A model generated the notes under the pieces. It did no database searches. It was not told the DNA's origin and saw only the letters and a program-made list of their open reading frames with translations. A stretch of DNA of 9,644 nt from a miscellaneous Crenarchaeota group-1 archaeon SG8-32-3. Lineage in GTDB: Archaea > Thermoproteota > Bathyarchaeia > Bathyarchaeales > Bathycorpusculaceae. The first letter of the stretch is position 1; every line of letters starts with the position of its first letter. Below, piece by piece: positions 1-4,630 of this stretch. Where the stretch lies: contig LFWV01000047.1 of the NCBI GenBank assembly GCA_001273335.1, positions 1-9,644 on the forward strand, written 5' to 3'. A program made the position numbers and the translations under genes.

Positions 1-2
1 CA

Positions 3-665
3 GAGATAGATGCTAACTTCTACTCCATCGACGCTGCTTCGATTATGTCTAAGTGGCTGGGTGAGGCTGAACAGAACGTTTCCAAGCTTTTTGGTTCAGC
101 TAGGAAATCCTCAACTGAGGGTAAGCCTGCGATTGTTTTCGTTGACGAGTTAGACTCGCTTATGGGTGCACATTCAAATGAGGTTGGCGGGGAAATTCGT
201 GTGCGCAACCAGTTTTTGAAGGAGATGGATGGCATTGTTGACAAAGGCAAGAAGCTTCATGTTTACGTCATCGGTGCTACGAATAAGCCATGGGATTTGG
301 ATTGGGCGTTTATTCGCAGGTTCCAGAAGAGAATTCTGGTTCCACTGCCAGATCATCACACACGTTTGATGATGCTCAAGCTTTATACAGGTAATCTTGG
401 GATTGCCTCTGATGTAGACTTGCATGAGCTTGCGCGGCTTTCTGAAGGTTTTTCGGGAAGTGATATACGTGATGTGTGTCAATCTGCCCAGCTGAACCTT
501 ATAGGGGAGTTCTTCGAGTCTGGAAAGGCCATGGACAAGGAGGCTAAGCCTAGGTCTATTACAATGAGTGATTTCAGAAAGATATTCGAAGCGCGGAAGC
601 CAAGCGTTTCACTGGACATGCTGTCGCTGTACAACAGATGGTTTGAGGCTTTCAAAGCCCTGTAA
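3..665 (+). CDS. Vps4/CdvC-like AAA ATPase, C-terminal part (5' end outside window)
   Basis: The frame is already open at base 3, so this is the C-terminal part of an AAA+ ATPase; Walker A lies off the window. Visible parts: a pore-loop segment SKWLGEAEQ (from 48) with the Trp typical of Vps4; Walker B IVFVDELDSL with its acidic pair near 144-149; sensor 1 GATN; the second region of homology ending in an Arg pair (RRF, about 315-323); the helical lid SGFSGSDIRD-like segment; and a C-terminal Vps4-type segment beginning KPSV. In archaea such ATPases include CdvC, which remodels ESCRT-III-like filaments in cell division, and related family members. The MIT domain that would confirm CdvC would lie upstream and cannot be seen, so the narrower call is inference. 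The gene is convergent with the reductase gene. Confidence 0.88.
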   Translation, partial: EIDANFYSIDAASIMSKWLGEAEQNVSKLFGSARKSSTEGKPAIVFVDELDSLMGAHSNEVGGEIRVRNQFLKEMDGIVDKGKKLHVYVIGATNKPWDLDWAFIRRFQKRILVPLPDHHTRLMMLKLYTGNLGIASDVDLHELARLSEGFSGSDIRDVCQSAQLNLIGEFFESGKAMDKEAKPRSITMSDFRKIFEARKPSVSLDMLSLYNRWFEAFKAL

Positions 666-694
666 CAAGGAGGGGAAAACGCAAAAACTGAAAA

Positions 695-799
695 CCGGGT
701 TGGGTGGAAAGGTTTGGAGAATCATTTTTAGCACGCTCTCCCTTCTCCCCCTCAAATTACCTCCTAACCCCACAACCCAACAACCCGGAGTTCTTTTTT
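695..799 (+). terminator. Candidate 3' hairpin followed by T-tract
   Basis: An 8-bp perfect inverted repeat, CCGGGTTG (695-702) and CAACCCGG (781-788), is followed six bases later by a run of six T (794-799), with a second T6 at 812-817. The enclosed loop is about 78 nt, with G-rich sequence on the left and C-rich on the right that could add imperfect pairing. A small inner stem, GGAGA/TCTCC (716-720/737-741), is also possible. It lies 30 nt past the ATPase stop, so it fits a structured 3' UTR or terminator. Archaeal termination relies mainly on T-tracts, so the hairpin need not be functional. Confidence 0.35.
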
Positions 800-928
800 C
801 TTCCATGTCAATTTTTTCTAGTTTCTTATTGTCGTGTTCCTTGCGGTTTGCTGCTTTTTCTGCTGTATATCTCCTGAAGGTTTCTGCAATTATATTGGTT
901 AGTCATGAAGTATCTGCTTACGAAACTG

Positions 929-935
929 AAAAAAA
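929..935 (-). terminator. Poly-T terminator candidate after the reductase
   Basis: On the minus strand a run of seven T follows the reductase stop codon by about 20 nt. Oligo-T runs in the non-template strand are the main archaeal transcription termination signal. Confidence 0.4.
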
Positions 936-955
936 TGTAACCAAGAAACTCGCGT

Positions 956-2065
956 CTAAAGTAGGTGTCTCGCTATGCCTACTAATCGTGGTTTTCTCAT
1001 TAGAACTTTTGCTAAGACGGAAAGTTTTGCGCCGCGAGCGAATTCGATGATGTCTTCTGGTTTTAACGCGTCAACAAGGTCATTCAGGTCTGCGTCGGAC
1101 AATTTCTCCAGTGTTTCCCTTAATTTTTCGACTCTTTTTAGGTGGTTGCCCCTTTCCTTCCACCACACCTCATTAAATTTTGACAGAGCCTTCTTTGAAA
1201 CATCATTCTTCTTCAAGCATTCAGCTATGGTGTCCGCTGCCATTTGCCCGGATATGACTGCTTCTTTGATGCCTCCACCGTGAATCGGGTTAACGTGGTT
1301 CGCTGCTTCCCCGCACAATACGAAGCCATTGGCAACCATATCTTTCACCATGTCTGGGTGCAGCTTCAGGAACTCGTTCATATATGCTGCTGGCTTCTTG
1401 TCCTGCGGGATGATACCAAGTCCAACATTTGCTTTATGCTCTCCTTTCGGGAACACCCAAACGTAGCCTCTGGGTGCCAGCACGCCTGACAAGTAAATGT
1501 GAATCAAGTCTGGAATCACGTCAATATTCGTCATTTCGTATTGTATGCATGAGTCAATCAGGTTAACCTTCGAAAATACACCCAAAGCCTTATTCCTTAA
1601 AGGTGACTCCGCGCCCGTGGCACAAACAACAACTCGGGCTTTTTCCATGAACTCGTTGCCCAAAAACTCACCTTTAACACCCGCGTAGTATCCCCTTTCG
1701 TCCTTGACCATGTCGGATATGAATGTGTTAGCCTGCACTGCTGCTCCAGTTTTGACTGCTTCCTCGGCGAGCCACTTGTCAAACACTTTCCGCTCAAGCA
1801 CAAAACCTCCCGAAGACAATATAGCGTCTAAGTACCTGCCGTCAGGCGCGTACAACCTTGCACCCTTAATCTTCTGCGCAATGCATCTTTCAGGGATTTT
1901 TCCCAAAAAATCTTGAGATGCTTCACTTATGCCTTCTGCGCAGCGCTTTGGCGCTCCGATCTCAGCTCTTTTGTCATACACTTCAACCGAGAAGCCTTCT
2001 TCAGCTAGCTTCTTCGCGCAGGCAGTTCCAGCGGGTCCAGCTCCAATTACTATAACATCAATCAT
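956..2065 (-). CDS. Geranylgeranyl reductase family FAD-dependent oxidoreductase
   Basis: A 369-aa flavoprotein of the geranylgeranyl reductase family, which saturates isoprenoid double bonds, in archaea chiefly those of membrane lipid side chains. The N-terminal Rossmann motif IGAGPAG (residues 7-13) binds FAD. PKRCAEGIS (39-47) carries the conserved Cys42 and nearby Gly. PRGYVWVFPKG (198-208) matches the substrate-side signature PxxYxWxFP. CGEAANHVNPIHGGGI (251-266) is the second FAD motif, with Glu where Asp is usual. The segment before it is short: HPDM runs almost directly into VANGF, whereas homologues as I remember them carry about 20 more residues there with a GGxxP motif. The ATG overlaps the upstream ferredoxin stop (ATGA), and a GGTGG-like ribosome site lies upstream inside the ferredoxin gene. 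Ferredoxin is the likely electron donor. The exact substrate (lipid, quinone or other prenyl chain) is not decided by sequence. Confidence 0.9.
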   Translation of the reverse strand: MIDVIVIGAGPAGTACAKKLAEEGFSVEVYDKRAEIGAPKRCAEGISEASQDFLGKIPERCIAQKIKGARLYAPDGRYLDAILSSGGFVLERKVFDKWLAEEAVKTGAAVQANTFISDMVKDERGYYAGVKGEFLGNEFMEKARVVVCATGAESPLRNKALGVFSKVNLIDSCIQYEMTNIDVIPDLIHIYLSGVLAPRGYVWVFPKGEHKANVGLGIIPQDKKPAAYMNEFLKLHPDMVKDMVANGFVLCGEAANHVNPIHGGGIKEAVISGQMAADTIAECLKKNDVSKKALSKFNEVWWKERGNHLKRVEKLRETLEKLSDADLNDLVDALKPEDIIEFARGAKLSVLAKVLMRKPRLVGIARHLL

Positions 2066-2238
2066 TGTTTAGCCACCTTTATTGCATCTACAGGGCAAGC
2101 TTTCTCACACACGCCGCACAGCGTGCAAAGTTTCTCGTCGCGAATAAGTTTGTCTCGTAACTCCAAAGCTGCGGTCGGGCAGACGGAGACGCAGCCGCCG
2201 CATCGGAGGCATTTGTCGTTGTTTATGTTCCAAGCCAT
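2062..2238 (-). CDS. Small 2x[4Fe-4S] ferredoxin (58 aa)
   Basis: A short gene reading MAWNINNDK... to ...AIKVAKQ. Two complete cluster motifs are visible: Cys10, 13, 16 and 20 followed by Pro (CxxCGxCxxxCP), and Cys38, 41, 44 and 48 followed by Pro. That is a bacterial-type dicluster ferredoxin of usual length, a soluble low-potential electron carrier. The TGA stop overlaps the ATG of the reductase by four bases (ATGA), so the two are co-transcribed and probably translationally coupled. In Methanosarcina acetivorans a ferredoxin is reported to be needed with geranylgeranyl reductase for full lipid saturation, which fits this pairing. No in-frame ATG/GTG/TTG lies closely upstream, which supports the ATG at 2238. 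No clear Shine-Dalgarno precedes it. Confidence 0.93.
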   Translation of the reverse strand: MAWNINNDKCLRCGGCVSVCPTAALELRDKLIRDEKLCTLCGVCEKACPVDAIKVAKQ

Positions 2239-2340
2239 GTAAACATCAACCCGTAAACATGGTATATTTTGTATACCTTGTTGTATAAGTAAACCTTTAT
2301 AAATTATGAAGTAAGCTTCTCCACACCGAGTGTAATATAA
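2239..2340. promoter_or_regulatory. Divergent promoter/operator region between ferredoxin and HxlR-like gene
   Basis: A TATA-like box TTTATAAATT (2296-2305) reads in both directions and could serve both genes: about 41 nt before the HxlR-like ATG, and about 60 nt before the ferredoxin ATG. Inverted repeat GGTATA-N5-TATACC (2261-2277) is a likely dimer-binding operator. GTAAACAT is repeated at 2239-2246 and 2253-2260 (14-nt period), with GTAAAC again at 2289-2294. TTGTATA occurs at 2269-2275 and 2281-2287 (12-nt period). The cluster lies mainly on the ferredoxin/reductase side, which suggests that operon is the controlled one. Confidence 0.55.
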
Positions 2341-2769
2341 ATGAGCACAAAACTGCCCTTAGGCAGCGAGTTCCGCAAGCTCGTGGAAGCACGCCTAGAT
2401 CAAACCCTTAGAGGAATAGAAGACACGCTTAGCCAAATAATGCACAAACAGGGAATAACCCCAAAGGAGCTCAAAGAAGACCTGAAGAACCTTGAAGATA
2501 ACTTTAACTTTATTTTCCAAAAATGGAGCCTCGAAATACTTTACACGCTTCTGCTGAAGAACACCGCGGGCTTCGGTGATATCAAAAAAATCTTAGAAGT
2601 CAACTCACGCACACTATCCGACAAACTGAAAATGCTTGCCAAACACAACTACATAACACGCAAAGTCGATTCGGGACCACCCCTAAGAGTAGAGTACTCG
2701 CTAACCAGAAAAGGAAAAGACACAGTACTCCTCGCATTACCCCTCCTCTACTATTCAACTTCCGTCTAA
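2341..2769 (+). CDS. HxlR-like winged-helix transcriptional regulator
   Basis: A 142-aa protein. Residues 1-55 are a charged helical extension. Residues 56-138 carry an HxlR-type winged helix: KWSLEILYTLL, then the recognition region SRTLSDKLKML (89-99), and the wing RKVDSGPPLRVEYSLTRKGK (107-126), which matches the family's pattern of a variable wing followed by Y-LT-KG. The family binds palindromic DNA as dimers. Many members sense electrophiles or oxidants through an N-terminal Cys; this protein has no Cys at all. It is divergent from the ferredoxin/reductase operon across a repeat-rich promoter, so control of that operon and of itself is the natural hypothesis. A TATA-like box lies about 41 nt upstream. 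The ATG opens the frame with no strong Shine-Dalgarno. Confidence 0.82.
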   Translation: MSTKLPLGSEFRKLVEARLDQTLRGIEDTLSQIMHKQGITPKELKEDLKNLEDNFNFIFQKWSLEILYTLLLKNTAGFGDIKKILEVNSRTLSDKLKMLAKHNYITRKVDSGPPLRVEYSLTRKGKDTVLLALPLLYYSTSV

Positions 2770-2876
2770 AACAAAAACGTTGGCAACCGCTCGACACATA
2801 GCTTTCGAAGTTACAGCAAACGCTCTTTTTCTCAGCGATGACATCAAGTATGCCATGAAGCAATTTAGATGGATGC
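2770..2876. terminator. Convergent termination region between HxlR-like and Lrp/AsnC genes
   Basis: A short convergent gap. On the plus strand a T5 run in CTCTTTTTCTC (about 2823-2832) follows the HxlR-like stop. On the minus strand, the complement of 2768-2776 gives T5-G-T4 past the Lrp-type gene. No gene is seen. Confidence 0.3.
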
Positions 2877-3398
2877 TTAATTTCTGCCTGTTCTCCATTT
2901 ATCAACCCGTTTTTTCGAAGGTAAGTTTATTTTTGTTGTTTCCTTCACTGTTTCGAAAACCATGCAGGTAAGCGTCTTTTCAAGACCTTCAATTAGCCTC
3001 AGCTTGTCCACCACGAACTTGCCCACTGCGTCTACACTTTCAGCTCTAAGCTTCACCAGCAGGTCCCAGTCGCCAGTGATTATGTGCACTTCCTGCACTT
3101 CGGGAAACTTAGCTATTTCTTTGGCCACGGTTCTCTGAGAAAATGGAGCATCATTAGTCTTCTCTCTGTAAGAGACCGAAGCTAGAAGGAACGAGGCAGT
3201 GCTAGCGTTCAGCTTTTCAGGAGCCAAGATCGCCCGGTGACCTTTTATTACGCCCAGTTCTTCCATACGCTTCGTCTTCGCGAAAACCGTTGTTATTGGA
3301 ACATCTATTTTTTTAGAGATTTGCTTCGCGGTGAGCTTGTTGTTTTCTTGCACCAGCGAGAGTATCGCCATATCCTTTTCGTCAAGTTTAACAGCCAT
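2877..3398 (-). CDS. Lrp/AsnC family transcriptional regulator
   Basis: A 173-aa regulator with the standard two-domain Lrp/AsnC build. The N-terminal winged helix-turn-helix covers roughly residues 4-60 (LDEKDMAILSLVQENNK, then TAKQISKKIDVPITTVFAKTKRMEELGVIKG). The RAM effector-binding domain covers about 66-150, with the typical EVQEVHIITGDWDLLVKL-like core (100-118). The last about 20 residues form a basic tail beyond the usual end. Family members form dimers to hexadecamers and respond to amino acids. The gene is divergent from the asparagine synthetase, the same layout as asnC/asnA in E. coli, so Asn- or Asp-responsive control of that operon is a strong inference. A near-perfect 23-bp palindrome overlaps its start, which points to autoregulation. 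Confidence 0.93.
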   Translation of the reverse strand: MAVKLDEKDMAILSLVQENNKLTAKQISKKIDVPITTVFAKTKRMEELGVIKGHRAILAPEKLNASTASFLLASVSYREKTNDAPFSQRTVAKEIAKFPEVQEVHIITGDWDLLVKLRAESVDAVGKFVVDKLRLIEGLEKTLTCMVFETVKETTKINLPSKKRVDKWRTGRN

Positions 3399-3419
3399 AA
3401 TTGTAATTATTACAGTTAT
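3397..3419. promoter_or_regulatory. Palindromic operator at the start of the Lrp/AsnC gene
   Basis: The core TGTAAT-T-ATTACA (3402-3414) is a perfect inverted repeat. It extends outward through ATAA (3397-3400) and TTAT (3416-3419) with a single mismatched pair (3401/3415), giving 23 bp. It covers the first bases of the Lrp/AsnC gene and its predicted transcription start. AT-centred palindromes are the usual binding sites of Lrp-family proteins, and autorepression is common. Confidence 0.6.
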
Positions 3420-3479
3420 AAGATATAAAAGCTTATATTTTTTGGAAAAATTATAAGATTTTTTATAAAAAATTTATTA
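3420..3479. promoter_or_regulatory. Divergent TATA boxes for Lrp/AsnC gene and asparagine synthetase
   Basis: A very AT-rich spacer. TTATAAG (3451-3457) is centred 26 nt before the GTG at 3480, as expected for a leaderless archaeal transcript. On the minus strand, TATAAG (3437-3432) and a TTTTATAT-type element near 3427 could serve the regulator. The two TATAAG boxes and adjoining T/A runs form an inverted repeat across 3432-3457. Confidence 0.55.
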
Positions 3480-4517
3480 GTGGGAACTACTTTCCTACAA
3501 CGAACCAAAGTAACATTTGAAAGTCGAGATGAACCATCCTTGGAAACCAAAACTCTAAGCAAAGCAGCTCCAATAATTGAACTTCCTAAACCATTAGAAC
3601 AGCTTTCAGAAGGTGAGGTCGAAAGAAAAGCCTGCATAGGCAGACTCATGACTTACACACTTAACAATCTCACATCACAGTTTGTGGAAAAAGACTTTCA
3701 GTGGCTGCTACCCGTAGCTCTTTCCCAGTCAACAGATCCCCTCTGGCCTGATCCAGGCGCATCCATAGAAAAACGCATTGAAGTTGATATTTACGGGAAA
3801 ACAGTCCGGACTACCGCAAGCATGATAATCCACAAGTTAATAGCCTCTTCACTTGCCTATCCAAAACTATTCATTCTGTCACCTAACATACGTATAGAAA
3901 AAGCTGAACGAGCAAAAACAGGCAAGCACATCTACGAGTTCACGCAACTGGACTTTGAAGCGAGAAACGCATCCACAAAAGGCGTGATGACCTTAGTTGA
4001 AGAAGTAATCTGCAACTTGCTGACAAGTATGAAACAAGACATGAAAGAAGAGTTATCCCTTCTATGCCGATGTGACACTCTGGAGTTGCCCAAACGACCC
4101 TTCAAAGTCTACGACCGACAAGAACTGGAGGTCGATTACGGTGCAGACTGGGAAGAAGGAATCGCGCAGGAGACCAGCGACCCCGTATGGGTTACAAACA
4201 TTCCTCGCGAATTCTATGATTTTGAAGACTTCACAACAGGAAAATGGGACAACTACGACCTGTTCATGCCTCAATATGGTGAAGTTTTATCTGGCGCAAA
4301 AAGAGAATGGGAATACGAAAAAATCCTCAAGAAAATTGAACGTGATAACGTCGACAAATATAACTACGCGTTGGTGCTGAAGCTCGCGAAAGAGGAAAAA
4401 CTGAAGCCTACCGCAGGCGGAGGAATAGGCATGGAACGCCTAGTAGGATGGATAAGTGGCGTCGAACACGTAGCTGAAACGCAACCGTTCCCAAGAGCAG
4501 GGAACTCTGCGAGATAA
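3480..4517 (+). CDS. Archaeal asparagine synthetase, AsnRS-related (class II synthetase fold)
   Basis: A 345-aa protein with a class II aminoacyl-tRNA synthetase catalytic core but no N-terminal OB-fold anticodon domain. It matches the archaeal asparagine synthetase related to AsnRS (AS-AR, characterised in Pyrococcus abyssi), which makes asparagine from aspartate with ATP. Motif 2 is FILSPNIRIEKAERAKTGKH (from residue 131; Arg138, Glu140), continuing to the YEFTQLDFEA loop. Motif 3 is GGGIGMERLVGW (313-324; Arg320). The region REFYDFEDFTTGKWDNYDL followed by GEVLSGAKREWEYE is typical of the group. About 45 residues precede the part I recognise, longer than the 294-aa Pyrococcus protein as I recall it. 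The GTG start is favoured by a TATA box 26 nt upstream; the first in-frame ATG is deep inside. The 3' end overlaps sequence coding for the next protein. A tRNA-charging role is unlikely without the anticodon domain. Confidence 0.85.
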   Translation: MGTTFLQRTKVTFESRDEPSLETKTLSKAAPIIELPKPLEQLSEGEVERKACIGRLMTYTLNNLTSQFVEKDFQWLLPVALSQSTDPLWPDPGASIEKRIEVDIYGKTVRTTASMIIHKLIASSLAYPKLFILSPNIRIEKAERAKTGKHIYEFTQLDFEARNASTKGVMTLVEEVICNLLTSMKQDMKEELSLLCRCDTLELPKRPFKVYDRQELEVDYGADWEEGIAQETSDPVWVTNIPREFYDFEDFTTGKWDNYDLFMPQYGEVLSGAKREWEYEKILKKIERDNVDKYNYALVLKLAKEEKLKPTAGGGIGMERLVGWISGVEHVAETQPFPRAGNSAR

Positions 4518-4630
4518 ATAACCATAAAGTTTACGAATTCATCGCCAAATCCAGCGACCTTTGCAACTGCGAAAAAATCTTCATATGCAGCGACTCTGCC
4601 GAAGACATAGCATATGTCAGGCAGCAAGCA
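4478..4630 (+). other. In-frame 5' coding extension of PEP carboxykinase lacking a usual start codon
   Basis: This 51-codon stretch is open in the frame of the downstream ATG. It encodes residues that look like the conserved N-terminus of GTP-PEPCK: ELCEINNHKVYEFIAK, then a KIFICSDSAEDIAYVRQQA segment leading straight into MATGEEAAL. It contains no ATG, GTG or TTG. An in-frame TGA (4475-4477) separates it from an ATG at 4448 inside the asparagine synthetase gene. A rare start (for example ATA at 4514), a sequencing or assembly error, or a real mutation could explain this. Confidence 0.6.

Larger units (their letters stand above)
666..955. other. Convergent intergenic region, about 290 nt, no convincing gene
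   Basis: This is the gap between the ends of two convergent genes. It holds the hairpin and T-tracts described separately and, on the minus strand, a seven-T run (A7 on the plus strand, 929-935) about 20 nt past the reductase stop, which suits its terminator. Minus-strand bases 902 to 609 form an open frame whose first part reads as a charged, helix-like stretch. It has no ATG/GTG/TTG before an internal Met at 806, and its C-terminal half looks like translated low-complexity DNA. I do not call it a gene; a decayed gene remnant is possible. Confidence 0.5.

Noticed and set aside
609..806. 65-codon minus-strand frame in the convergent gap
   Set aside because: The C-terminal half reads like G-rich low-complexity DNA and overlaps the end of the ATPase gene; no start context or recognisable domain.
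568..1050. 160-codon plus-strand open frame spanning the ATPase end, the gap and the reductase end
   Set aside because: It overlaps two well-supported genes in other frames or strand, and its composition looks like translated antisense and low-complexity DNA.
4072..4380. 102-codon plus-strand frame inside the asparagine synthetase
   Set aside because: It lies wholly within a strongly supported gene in another frame and has no recognisable motif.
3480..4517. Reading the synthetase-like gene as a true asparaginyl- or aspartyl-tRNA synthetase
   Set aside because: No N-terminal OB-fold anticodon-binding domain is present, and the overall length and motifs fit the AS-AR asparagine synthetase.
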